Below, piece by piece: positions 19,744 to 29,786 of a stretch of 64,000 bases of DNA; the first letter of the stretch is position 1, and each line of letters opens with the position of its first letter. The notes beneath the pieces are model-generated. The model was not told the origin of the DNA. It did not search any database and saw only the letters and a list, made by a program, of their open reading frames with translations. Source of the stretch: an uncultured Sphingomonas sp. (GTDB lineage Bacteria > Pseudomonadota > Alphaproteobacteria > Sphingomonadales > Sphingomonadaceae); assembly GCF_937859915.1 (NCBI RefSeq), contig NZ_CALMAW010000053.1:62001-126000 (forward strand), written 5' to 3'. The translations under genes were made by a program, and so were the position numbers.

Positions 19744-20006
19744 TGATGCGGATCGACTGCCCCCATTGCGGTCCGCGCGCGCAAGCCGAGTTCGCCTATG
19801 AGCGCACGCTCGACTCGATCGTCACGCTCGACATGGCCGAAGACGAGGCGGTGGCGCGGCTCTACGCGCGGGCAAATCCGCGCGGCTTTGACGACGAGCT
19901 GTGGCGGCACGGGTTCGGCTGCCGGCAATGGCTTGTCCTGCATCGCCACCGGCAGACGCACGAGATCGCCAGCGTCGCCGCGTTCGATCCGGCGATCCAT
20001 TCGTGA
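19743..20006 (+). CDS. soxD: Sarcosine oxidase subunit delta
   Basis: RIDCPHCGPRAQAEFAYE...LYARANPRGFDDELWRHGFGCRQWLVLHRHRQTHEI. Confidence 0.9.
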   Translation: MMRIDCPHCGPRAQAEFAYERTLDSIVTLDMAEDEAVARLYARANPRGFDDELWRHGFGCRQWLVLHRHRQTHEIASVAAFDPAIHS

Positions 20007-22817
20007 CCGGGCCGCGCCGGATCGGCGACGACGCAAGCGCGACGATGCGCTTCACCTTCGACGGCAGGCCGCTGCGCGCACGGCCCGGCGACACGCTGGC
20101 GGCGGCGCTGCTCGCCAACAGCATCGGACTGGTCGCGCGCAGCTTCAAATATCACCGGCCGCGCGGGATCATGGCGGCGGGCGTCGAGGAACCCAACGCA
20201 CTGGTCACGGTCGGCGAGGGCGGCCGCACCGAACCCAATACGAAGGCCACCGACGTCTTCGTCTATGACGGCCTGGTGGCGCGCAGCCAGAATCGCTGGC
20301 CGTCGCTGGGCTTCGATCTCGGCGCGCTCAACGGGCTGGCGGCGCGATTCCTGCCGGCGGGATTCTATTACAAGACCTTCTTCGGGCCGCCGTCGCGCTG
20401 GATGGTCTACGAGCGCTTCATCCGCCGCGCCGCGGGCATGGGCAGGGCGCCGACCGCGGCCGATCCCGACCGCTACGAACATCGCGCCGCCTTCTGCGAC
20501 GTGCTCGTCGTCGGTGGCGGATCGGCCGGGCGCGCGGCGGCGGCGGCGGCGGACGGCCGGGTGATGCTGGTCGAGCAGGATCGCGTGCTGGGCGGCGATG
20601 TGAGCGCCTCATCCCCGTTCGTCCCGAGCGCCGTCGAGGGACCGGCCGCACGCGGGGCGCCGGGTGTCTCGACTTTGCTCGACACGAACGGGGAGGGGGT
20701 GGCGGGTCTGCCCGCCCATGTCCGCGTGCTGACGCGCACTACGGCGACGGGCGTCTGGGATCATGGTTTCGTCACGCTCGTCGAGCGTCTCGTCGAGCCC
20801 GGTGCGGTGCCTCCGCCTGGCCGGCCGGCGCAACGCCTGTGGCACGTCCGCGCCAAGCGCATCATCCTCGCCACCGGCGCGATCGAGCGGCCGCTCACCT
20901 TTGCCGGCAACGACCGCCCGGGCGTCATGCTGTCGCAGGCGGTGCGCACCTATATCGCGCGCTTCGGCGTGCTACCCGGCCGGCGCGTCGTCATCGCGAC
21001 CAACAATGACAACGCCTATGCCACCGCCGAGGCGGTCGCGGCGGCGGGCGGCGAGGTCGTCGCGATCCTCGATTCACGCGACGCGACGCCCGCGACGCGC
21101 TTTCCGGTTTTCGCGAAGGCGTCGCCGGTCGCGACGCGTGGCCGCAGCCACCATCTCGCCACCGTAGAGGCCGAGATCGGCGGCATCCGGCAGCGGTTCG
21201 CCGCCGATCTGCTCGCGATGTCGGGTGGTTTCACCCCGGTCGTCCACCTGCACAGCCAGGCCGGCGGCACGCTCGATTGGCGCGCCGACATCCAGGCGTT
21301 CGTGCCGGGCGCATCGCGTCAGGCGATCAGCAGCGTCGGCGCCGCCGCGGGCGAGGTCTCGCCGATCGCCGCGACCACGGCGGACCTTGCCGATCCCAAG
21401 CACAGCTTCATCGACTTCCAGAACGACGTCACCGCCGCCGACATCGATCTGGCGTGGCAAGAGGGCTATCGCTCGGTCGAGCATCTCAAACGCTATACGA
21501 CGCTCGGCATGGCGACCGACCAGGGCAAGACCAGCAACATGGCGGCGCTGGCGCGGCTCTCCTCGGCGGCGGGTGTCGATATCCCGCAGGCCGGCCTCAC
21601 CACCTTCCGCGCGCCGTTCACGCCTGTGACGCTGGGGGGTGCTGGCCGGGCCCGATGGCGGCGGCCATGCGGCGCCTTCCCGCCGGCTCGCGCTGTACGA
21701 CCGCCATCAGGCGCGGGCACCGATCTGGCAGCCTTTGGGCTATTGGCACCGGCCGCGCGCCTATCCGCTCGTCGGCGAATCGTTGCACGACGCGGCGGTC
21801 CGCGAGGCGCGCACGGTGCGGACTCGCGCGGGCATCGTCGACGTCTCGACGCTCGCAAAGTTCGCGGTGTCGGGACCCGACGCCGTCGCGCTGCTCGAGA
21901 TGGTCTGCGCGACCGGCGTCGCGAAGCTGGGCGTCGGGCGCGGCCGCTACACCTTCATGCTGCGCGAGGACGGCATGGTGATGGACGACGGCACCGTCTG
22001 GCGGCTGGGCGACACGCGCTATCTGCTGACCAGCTCGACCGGCGGCGCGGATCGGATGGAGGCGCATCTGAGCTATGTCCACCGCGTGCTCGCACCGCAT
22101 CTGCGGGTTTCCGTCGTGGCGCAGCAGGAGCATTTCGCGGGGATCGCGCTCGCCGGGCCGCTCGCCGCCGACATTCTCGAAGGGCTGACCGGCGAGCCGC
22201 CGCCGGCGCATATGGGGCTTGCCGAGGCGTCGATCGCGGACGTACGCGTCCTGATCCTCGCCGCCAGCTACAGCGGCGAGCGCGCCTTCGAAGTCTATGC
22301 GCCGGGCGTCGAGGCCGGCCCGGTGTGGGATGCGCTCGATCGCGCGACCGGGGTACGGCGCGGCTGCCCTTACGGCCTCGAGGCGCTCGAATTCTTGCGA
22401 ATCGAGAAAGGGCATATTGTGATTGGCGCCGAGGCGGACGGGCGCACGACGCCGCACGACCTCCAACTCGACCGCATGTTGCGCAAGGCGGGCGGCTATG
22501 TCGGTGCGCAGGCGCTCGGGAGACCGGCCTTGTCAGCCCCCGATCGGCTGCAGCTCGTCGGGCTGGAGGCGCCGCAGGCGATCCCCGAAGGTGCGATGCT
22601 GGTCGCCGAGACCGGGGCGCGGGTTGAAGGCCATGTCACCTCGGCGGCGGGGCGGGTGTTGGGGAATGGCGGGATAGCGCTCGCCTTGCTGTCCGGCGGC
22701 CGTAGCCGCCTCGGCGCGCGTCTGATCGCCACCTCGCCGACGCGGGGCATGGATGTCGCCGTCACCGTCACCGCGCCGCTGTTCTACGATCCGGAAGGGG
22801 CGCGCTACCGTGGCTGA
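20003..22817 (+). pseudogene. soxA: Sarcosine oxidase subunit alpha; apparent +1 G in a G-run near 21634-21639
   Basis: MRFTFDGRPLRARPGDTLAAALLANSIGLVARSFKYHRPRGIMAAGVEEPNALV...; second part in another frame: LAGPDGGGHAAPSRRLALYDRHQARAPIWQPLGYWHRP...GcvT-like domain to 22817. Confidence 0.85.
20612..20694. repeat. Family A-like palindromic element lying in frame inside soxA
   Basis: tccccgttcgtcccgagcgccgtcgaggga ... tctcgactttgctcgacacgaacgggga; translates SPFVPSAVEGPAARGAPGVSTLLDTNGE inside SoxA. Confidence 0.75.
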
Positions 22818-23301
22818 CCGCGTGACCATTGCGGTGGCGCCCGCCGGCGACGTGATCGCGCTCGACCTGTGGAGCGACGCGGATGCGACGACCCTGATCG
22901 GCGGCATCGCGATGCTCAAGGTCGAGCCGCGGCGCTGGTGGCTGTTGGGGGCCGCCGACCGCGGCGCGGAGCTTGAAGCGGCCATCGCCGATCGCGGCGC
23001 CTTAGCACCGATCGGTGGGGGACTGGTCCGTGCGACGATCACCGGGCCGGGGTGGCGCGGCCTGCTGATGGTCGCCGGACTGTTCGACGCCGAGGATCCC
23101 GGCTTCGGTCCGGGTGCCGTCGCCGCGACGGTCCTCCATCATGTCGCGGTGCGGATCGCGGTCACCGGCGAGGATCGCTGCGACGTCTATTGCGCGGCGA
23201 GCTACGCCCCGGCACTCATCGATTTGTGGCGCAACGCCATCGGTGCCGACAGCGTCAGCGTATCTCCTGCTTTGCCCATGGCGCCGATCGGATCCACATG
23301 A
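22810..23301 (+). CDS. soxG: Sarcosine oxidase subunit gamma-like
   Basis: Position between soxA and the transporter with overlapping starts and stops; PGWRGLLMVAGLFDAED...VLHHVAVRIAVTGEDRCDVYCAASYAPALIDLW. Confidence 0.7.
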   Translation: MADRVTIAVAPAGDVIALDLWSDADATTLIGGIAMLKVEPRRWWLLGAADRGAELEAAIADRGALAPIGGGLVRATITGPGWRGLLMVAGLFDAEDPGFGPGAVAATVLHHVAVRIAVTGEDRCDVYCAASYAPALIDLWRNAIGADSVSVSPALPMAPIGST

Positions 23302-24686
23302 CCCCAGCCGCAGCGACGTTGCCCGGTCCCGAAGTCGCCGCGGCGACGGCGCCTCGGCCCGACGCCGCCCGCTGGTATGTCGTGACGGTGCTGGGATTGG
23401 TCTATGCGCTCAACATCGCCGACCGCTACGTCGTCTCGACCGTGCTCGAGCCGATCCGGCGCGAGTTCAACCTGACCGATACCGGCGTCGGCTGGCTGAC
23501 CGGCGTGTCGCTCGCGCTGTTCTACATTCTGGTCGGCCTGCCGATCTCGCAGCTCGCGGATCGCGCGAACCGGCGCAACATCATTTCGGCAGCGATGATG
23601 CTGTGGTCGTTGATGACCGCGCTGCTCGGGCTGACCCAGAATTTCTGGCAGTTCATGGCGATCCGGATCGGCGTCGGCGTCGGCGAGGCGGGCGGCACGC
23701 CACCCTCGACGTCGATCATCGCCGACTATTTTCCACGCGATCGCCGCGCGCTGGCGCTGACCATCTTTGCGCTGGGCTCGCCGCTCGGCGCGTGGCTCGG
23801 ATCAACCGTCGCGGGCCGGATCGTCGATCAATTTCATAGCTGGCGGTCGGCCTTCCTGGTGCTCGGCGCGCCGGGCGTGCTGCTTGGCCTGCTCGTCCTG
23901 CTGACGATCCGCGAGCCGCGCCGGGGCCGCTATGAGACGATCGCGCCGGCGGCGACCCGGCAGGCGCCGCTCGGCGACACGATCCGCTATCTGTGCACGC
24001 ATCGGTCGGTCTGGCACATCAACGCCGCCGGCACGGTGATCTGCCTGTGGGGCTGGGGGCTGATGTACTGGACGCAGACCTTCCTGCAGCGCGCCTACGG
24101 TCTGACGGCCGCCGAGGCGGGGGCACGTGTGGGGACGATCTATCTGTGGGCCGGGATTGCCGCGACGCTGGCGACGGGTGCGGTCCTTGCGCTGCCGGCG
24201 ATGCGCGAGCCGCGGCGCATCGCCTATTTCCTCGCCGTGATCGTCTTTTGTTCGACGATCCCGTCCTTCGCGATCTACTGGACGCATTCGCTGCGCATCG
24301 CGACCGCGATGCTGTGGCTCGTCGTGCCGGCGGTCTATCTCTATACCGGGCCGCAAATGGCATTGCTGCTCAACTTCCTGCCGCCTTCGATGCGCGCGCA
24401 GGGCATGGCGATCAGCCTGCTGTGCGCCAATGTCGCCAATCTGATCGTCGCGCCGCTCGTCGTAGGCGCGATCAGCGACCATCTGTCGGGGCGGTTGCAT
24501 AGCAATGCCGAGTCGTTGCGCTATGCACTGCTTGCGCTGTCGCTGACCGGTTTCTGGGCAGCCTATCATTATGGTGCGAGCGTGCGGAGTTATGACGCGG
24601 ATGACCGCCGACTCCGCGACGGCGAAACGGGGGTCGCGGGCGCGGCCGGCGGGACTGACGGGGCCATTGTCCGGAAGCGCGGATGA
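23298..24686 (+). CDS. MFS transporter
   Basis: 12-TM-like hydrophobic pattern; ALNIADRYVVSTVLEPIRREFNLTDTGVGWLTGVSLALFYILVGLPISQLADRANRRNI. Confidence 0.88.
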   Translation: MTPAAATLPGPEVAAATAPRPDAARWYVVTVLGLVYALNIADRYVVSTVLEPIRREFNLTDTGVGWLTGVSLALFYILVGLPISQLADRANRRNIISAAMMLWSLMTALLGLTQNFWQFMAIRIGVGVGEAGGTPPSTSIIADYFPRDRRALALTIFALGSPLGAWLGSTVAGRIVDQFHSWRSAFLVLGAPGVLLGLLVLLTIREPRRGRYETIAPAATRQAPLGDTIRYLCTHRSVWHINAAGTVICLWGWGLMYWTQTFLQRAYGLTAAEAGARVGTIYLWAGIAATLATGAVLALPAMREPRRIAYFLAVIVFCSTIPSFAIYWTHSLRIATAMLWLVVPAVYLYTGPQMALLLNFLPPSMRAQGMAISLLCANVANLIVAPLVVGAISDHLSGRLHSNAESLRYALLALSLTGFWAAYHYGASVRSYDADDRRLRDGETGVAGAAGGTDGAIVRKRG

Positions 24687-24910
24687 CCGCCTTGCTCACC
24701 ACGAAGACGATCGGCTCGGCGCGCGCGGAAGAGTCGGCAGGGCCGCGGACCATGAGGGTCAATGTGTGCGTGCGCCGGCCGACGCGATCCCGCCCGAATC
24801 CTCGTGGCCTCGTTCGAGGACCGGCCCCGCCTGATCCCTTGTTCGCCGCAGCCTCGGCATTGCTGCCTGCAGCCGCGCGCTTTTTCATTCAGCTTCTGTA
24901 GAATTGCCGT

Positions 24911-25822
24911 ATGGCCGCAGAGGTGAATTGGGATGACATGAGGATATTCCTGGCGCTTGCGGCGTCAGGATCGTCGGCGGCGGCAGCCAAGACCGTCGGC
25001 AATGATGCCACCACCGTGTCGCGGCGGCTGCAACGGTTGGAGCGCGCTCTGGGTACAAGCCTGTTCGAACATGGTCGCGCCGGCCTGATGCTGACCGATG
25101 CCGGCCACCGACTGCTCGCGCATGCCGAGGCCATGGAAGTCGAAGCACGCGCGATTCAGCAGGAGGCAAGCGAAGGGGCGGCGCTGTCAGGCACGATCCG
25201 GCTGAGTGTCTCGGAAGGGTTCGGCACGCATTTCGTCGCCTCGCGGCTTGCCGGATTTGCGGCCGCGCATCCCGGCATCGCGGTGGACCTGATCGCCTCG
25301 ACCGGCTTTCTCAATCCTTCGCGCCGCGAGGCAGACGTCGCGGTGATGCTCGCGCGGCCGCGCGGCGGCCCGCTGATCGCGGCCAAGCTCACCGACTATC
25401 GGCTGGGCGTCTATGCCGCGCGCGATCATCTGCGCGTGACCGGTGCCATCGACAGCATCGAGGCGCTGCGCGCGCACCGGCTGATCGGCTATGTTCCCGA
25501 CCTGATCTACGCCCCCGAACTGCGCTATCTCGCCGAGGTCGATGGACAGCTGGAGCCCTCGCTTCGCAGTTCGAGCATCAATGCGCAGGCCAGCCTGATT
25601 GCGAGCGGGGCGGGGTGCGGCATCCTGCCCTGCTTCATCGGAGACGCGCTGCCCGCGCTCGTCCGCGTCACGCGCGACGTTGCCGACATCAAGCGGTCGT
25701 TCTGGCTCGTCGTGCACCGCGACATGCGGCGGCTGGCGCGGATCGAGGCATTCATCGGCTGGCTTCGCGGCGAGGTGGCGACCGCACAGCCGCTCCTGCT
25801 GGGGACGCGACCCGCTGCGTAG
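24911..25822 (+). CDS. LysR-family transcriptional regulator
   Basis: NWDDMRIFLALAASGSSAAAAKTVGNDATTVSRRLQRLERALGTSLFEHGRAGLMLTDAG. Confidence 0.88.
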   Translation: MAAEVNWDDMRIFLALAASGSSAAAAKTVGNDATTVSRRLQRLERALGTSLFEHGRAGLMLTDAGHRLLAHAEAMEVEARAIQQEASEGAALSGTIRLSVSEGFGTHFVASRLAGFAAAHPGIAVDLIASTGFLNPSRREADVAVMLARPRGGPLIAAKLTDYRLGVYAARDHLRVTGAIDSIEALRAHRLIGYVPDLIYAPELRYLAEVDGQLEPSLRSSSINAQASLIASGAGCGILPCFIGDALPALVRVTRDVADIKRSFWLVVHRDMRRLARIEAFIGWLRGEVATAQPLLLGTRPAA

Positions 25823-25992
25823 CGAGCGGTGTTGTCGGATGCTGGCTCAATGCGGTTCGCATCCGGATCCCGCAATGCTGTCCGCCCTGTTTCGACGTTT
25901 TGGGTGTATGTCGGCGGGATGATGATGGGAGTCGGGCATGGTGCTCACCTTCGATCGGCCGAGTGGACGCCAATGAAAGATGTTGCCGCCTT

Positions 25993-26991
25993 ATGATCGC
26001 GACGAACGAGACCCTGGAAGACCTGGGGTGGAAGGCGCCGTTCAGCGCGCATGTCTCGGACGAGGAGGCGGCGGCCTGCCGTCCTGTCCGGGTGATGGCG
26101 GTGCATCGCGGCAAGATCGATGTCGCCGGCGCGGGGTCACGGCATTCGATCGTGCCCTATATCGCCGGTGCCGGACCACAGGACGATCATCCGACGGTCG
26201 GCGACTGGCTGCTGATCGACGCGGACACGCTGCAAGCCGTGCGCGTCCTCCCCCGGATCAACCTGTTCACGCGCCGTGCGCCGGGCGATCCGCGCAAGTC
26301 GCAGATGATCGCCGCGAACATCGATACGCTGTTCATCGTCGCCTCGTGCAATCTGGATTTCAGCGTTGCGCGGCTGGAACGCTATCTCGTCCTGGCACGG
26401 GAGGTGGATGTCCATCCCGTGGTTGTCCTCACCAAGACCGACCTGACCGATGCCGCAGACGGGTTCGCCGCCGCTGCGCGCGCCATCGAGCCGGGCCTGC
26501 TCGTCGAAACCGTCAACGGCCGGGATCCGGCCAGCGTAGCGCGTCTTGCGGCCTGGTGCGGCAGGGGCGACACCGTCGCGCTGCTGGGCTCCTCCGGGGT
26601 CGGCAAGTCGACGCTCGTCAACAGCCTGCGAGGGTCGGACAGCATCGCGACCCAGGCGATCCGGGCTGGCGACGATACCGGGCGGCACACGACGACGGTG
26701 CGCGAAATGCATCGCCTTCCCCTTGGCGGCTGGCTGCTCGACACGCCCGGCATGCGCGAACTCCAGCTGTCCGACGCGGCCGCCGGCATATCGGAGGTTT
26801 TCGACGACTTTCTGCTCGTCGCACAACAGTGCCGCTTCTCGGACTGCGCCCACGAGCGCGAACCGGGCTGCGCGGTCAGGGCAGCGATCGGCGACGGCAC
26901 GTTGACGGCGAGCCGGTTCGACCGTTGGCGCAAGCTTGCCGCAGAGGACCGTGTCGAGACCGTACGACGCGCGGCGCGGCGTTCTCGGTGA
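25993..26991 (+). CDS. rsgA: Ribosome small subunit-dependent GTPase A
   Basis: Circularly permuted GTPase: TKTDLTD ... GSSGVGKSTLVNSL ... DTPGMREL; zinc site CRFSDCAHEREPGC. Confidence 0.92.
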   Translation: MIATNETLEDLGWKAPFSAHVSDEEAAACRPVRVMAVHRGKIDVAGAGSRHSIVPYIAGAGPQDDHPTVGDWLLIDADTLQAVRVLPRINLFTRRAPGDPRKSQMIAANIDTLFIVASCNLDFSVARLERYLVLAREVDVHPVVVLTKTDLTDAADGFAAAARAIEPGLLVETVNGRDPASVARLAAWCGRGDTVALLGSSGVGKSTLVNSLRGSDSIATQAIRAGDDTGRHTTTVREMHRLPLGGWLLDTPGMRELQLSDAAAGISEVFDDFLLVAQQCRFSDCAHEREPGCAVRAAIGDGTLTASRFDRWRKLAAEDRVETVRRAARRSR

Positions 26992-27542
26992 CGCGCGCTT
27001 GGGGTTGTTGACCAAACCCTGCCAGCGCGTATTGTCCTACCTGCCCAGCGGCGCCGGCCGGCCGCCGGCGAGACCGCCGAGACGCCCTGATGTGCGCACC
27101 GTTAGTTCACGGCGTTCGATGTCGGCCGCGACCATCGTGTCTATCGCGAATCGCCGGACGGGACCGGATCATGTGATCGTAGGGCATCGTCAGGCGCTGT
27201 CGCGGGTGATCAGGTCGTCGAGACCACCCGCCCGGAGTCAGAATAGCCATAGGGCCCGATGACGACGTTGTAGCGGCCATCGTCGTCCGGATGGCAGCGG
27301 GTATAGGACAGCAAGGCAGGTCAAACTTTGCTTATGAAACCTAGATGGACCAATGTCCGGTTCTAGAAAACGGCTGGCTTGCAATAGAATGGCCGGTTGT
27401 GGATCCTATCCAGTTGCGGCAGCTAGCGGTCAGTCAGTCGTTCAGCGCCGCCTGAGAGAACGCCAGCCGCAGCGGAGTCTGTCGATTGAATCAGGCGATC
27501 CGTAATTCCTCCTTCGGGACAAGGCAGCGATGCGAGGTTAGT

Positions 27543-28373
27543 TTAATCGTCCAGCCACTCAGCTGTTATCTCGCCGCTATGCCCTTCCAGCGCCAGCGCG
27601 GCGCGGAGGGCTTCCAACAGAGGCGGCAGCGCTTGTGTGAAGGCATATGGCGGGTTGACGATGAAAAGACCCGCGCCGTTGTAGAGGCCGGGCTGAACCC
27701 TGTCATACAGCCAATGCTCCACGGTCAAGAATTTGGGGATGCCGAGCGTACGTAACTGTTCCTTCCACCGCCAATGCGTCGCGGGGTCTTTCAGCGGATA
27801 CCAGATCACCGTCACGCCATGCGCCCATTTGCGATAAGCGGCGGCAAGGGTGGCTGTGCTACGGGCGCGTTCGTCGGTCTGCTCGTACGGAGGGTCGACC
27901 ACCACCACGCCGCGCCCGGTGCGGGTCGGGAGCATCGCCAGCCAAAGCTCATAGGCGTCGCGCTCATGGACGGCAGCGGCTGTGCCGCGCATCGCGCTGC
28001 GCAAGGCCCGGGCGTCCTCGGGATGTTTCTCATTGAGGATCAGAACGTCCTCCGGCCGCAGACATTGCGCGAGAATGCGCGGTGATCCGGGGTAGAGCTG
28101 CGGCTCGGCCTCGACGTTTACCGCCTGCACGGCGGCGCGGTAGTCGTTGAGCAAAGGGTTCGCGTCGGCAAAGATCCGCAGCACGCCCTGCGTGGCCTCG
28201 CCGGTGCGTTGCGACTGATCGCCGTCAAGGTCGTAGAGCCCGCAACCGGAATGGGTGTCGATCAGGGTCAGCGCCCCCTGTTTGCGCTGCAAGGCCCGGA
28301 CGAGAGCGATCAAGAGGCTATGCTTCACAACATCGGCGCTGTTGCCCGCATGGAAGGAATGACGATAATTCAT
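27543..28373 (-). CDS. rlmJ: 23S rRNA (adenine(2030)-N6)-methyltransferase
   Basis: MNYRHSFHAGNSADVVKHSLLIALVRAL; VVVVDPPYEQTDE catalytic motif. Confidence 0.92.
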   Translation of the reverse strand: MNYRHSFHAGNSADVVKHSLLIALVRALQRKQGALTLIDTHSGCGLYDLDGDQSQRTGEATQGVLRIFADANPLLNDYRAAVQAVNVEAEPQLYPGSPRILAQCLRPEDVLILNEKHPEDARALRSAMRGTAAAVHERDAYELWLAMLPTRTGRGVVVVDPPYEQTDERARSTATLAAAYRKWAHGVTVIWYPLKDPATHWRWKEQLRTLGIPKFLTVEHWLYDRVQPGLYNGAGLFIVNPPYAFTQALPPLLEALRAALALEGHSGEITAEWLDD

Positions 28374-28593
28374 TGGAGTCGAAAACCCTGCCGATTGGCC
28401 TTTGAACGAACTGCGGGGGGAAGCCCCGAACGCGAAACGATGGAAGCAACCAATCCGGCGCTCGTACGGGTCAGGCGGAAAGCGTCAAAGGCCTTCTGTG
28501 CGACCTCTAGTCACATGAGCGGCGGCAACGGCGGACGGTGGGGCCTTGATCCGCACCCTCGCCAACCGGCTCAACCTCGCTGGCCACACTGCG

Positions 28594-29175
28594 TCATCGG
28601 TCATGCGTGCCACTGCTGCTCTCGTCCGGACTAGACCGTTCCTCGAACTGGCCCGGCGCGATACCGGCGACAGCCCAGTCGCCGATCGACCAGCGCACCA
28701 GCCTTAGGGTTGGCAACCCGACCGCCGCCGTCATTCGGCGCACTTGCCGGTTCCGCCCCTCGCGGATCGTGATTTGTAACCAGCTGTCGGGGATGGCCCT
28801 GCGCTGGCGTATCGGCGGATCGCGCGGCCACAGGGCGGGCTCGTCGATGCGGGACACATCGGACGGCAGGGTCATGCCATCCTTGAGCCGGACGCCCTGC
28901 CGCAGGCGCTCCAAATCGGGCTCCTGCGGATTGCCCTCGACCTGCACGAGGTAGGTCTTGGGCAGCTTGAAGCGTGGATCGGCAATCCGCGCCTGCAGCC
29001 GCCCGTCGTCGCACAACAGCAGGAGGCCCTCGCTGTCCCGATCGAGCCTGCCGGCGGGGTAGACGCCCTTTACCGCAATGAAGTCCGACAAGGTCGACCG
29101 AACCGTTGGCGATCCGCGGTCGGTGAATTGCGACAAGACCCCGGAGGGTTTGTTGAACAGGAGCAGCCGAGCCAT
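28594..29175 (-). CDS. rRNA pseudouridine synthase, RluE-like
   Basis: LLLFNKPSGVLSQFTDRG; YPAGRLDRDSEGLLLLCDDG; ITIREGRNRQVRRM. Confidence 0.88.
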   Translation of the reverse strand: MARLLLFNKPSGVLSQFTDRGSPTVRSTLSDFIAVKGVYPAGRLDRDSEGLLLLCDDGRLQARIADPRFKLPKTYLVQVEGNPQEPDLERLRQGVRLKDGMTLPSDVSRIDEPALWPRDPPIRQRRAIPDSWLQITIREGRNRQVRRMTAAVGLPTLRLVRWSIGDWAVAGIAPGQFEERSSPDESSSGTHDR

Positions 29176-29465
29176 CCTGGGCTCATATCGGTCGGTTGCG
29201 GCTATGTCTCTAGGCTCACACCGCAGCTGGAGAGGCAGCGCCCGCTAGCATCACTCGGAAGCCGACAATCGGCTTTCCTGCTTCAGCTAGGGTCGGCCGT
29301 TGAGTGATCGGCCCAAACATCCGTCAATCGACGATGCTAGGGTGCCGGAGTAAGGCGCGGCTTAGCGCGCCGCGATCGCGTCGGTCAGCAAGCGGGCATC
29401 GCCAGCGCCTCGGGGGGGAGCCCGCACCTGTGCTTCGGTGCGGTTGGCATGCTAATGCCGACGAT

Positions 29466-29786
29466 ATGGCGAACTCCCCAGGCAATGCCGGCACCGTAGA
29501 TGTCGATGGCATATCGTACGATTGGTACCTTCAGCGCGAACCGCATCTGTCGGATGAGGAAGGCTGGAAGGGAATGACGATTTCCATTCTCCAGCGGGAT
29601 GCCAAGCGCGAAGCATTGCTGGAATTTCCGCCGCCCAAGCGGCTGTTGAAGGGGTTGCCGCGCGGTCGTCTCCAACTGGATGACGCCACGATCTCGCGGT
29701 GCGTGCGCGCCGCTTTGGCGGCTGGTTGGGAGCCGACGTCACGCGGTAGGCCGATCGTGTTCATGGTCGACGCCGATGGCAATTGA
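29466..29786 (+). CDS. Hypothetical protein
   Basis: ORF MANSPGNAGTVDVDGISYDWYLQREPHLSDEEGWKGMTISILQRDAKREALLEFPPPKR...; no family recognised. Confidence 0.5.
   Translation: MANSPGNAGTVDVDGISYDWYLQREPHLSDEEGWKGMTISILQRDAKREALLEFPPPKRLLKGLPRGRLQLDDATISRCVRAALAAGWEPTSRGRPIVFMVDADGN

Noticed and set aside
27390-27520. LysR N-terminal fragment (VDPIQLRQLAVSQSFSAA*)
   Set aside because: Too short and interrupted by a stop; resemblance could be chance.
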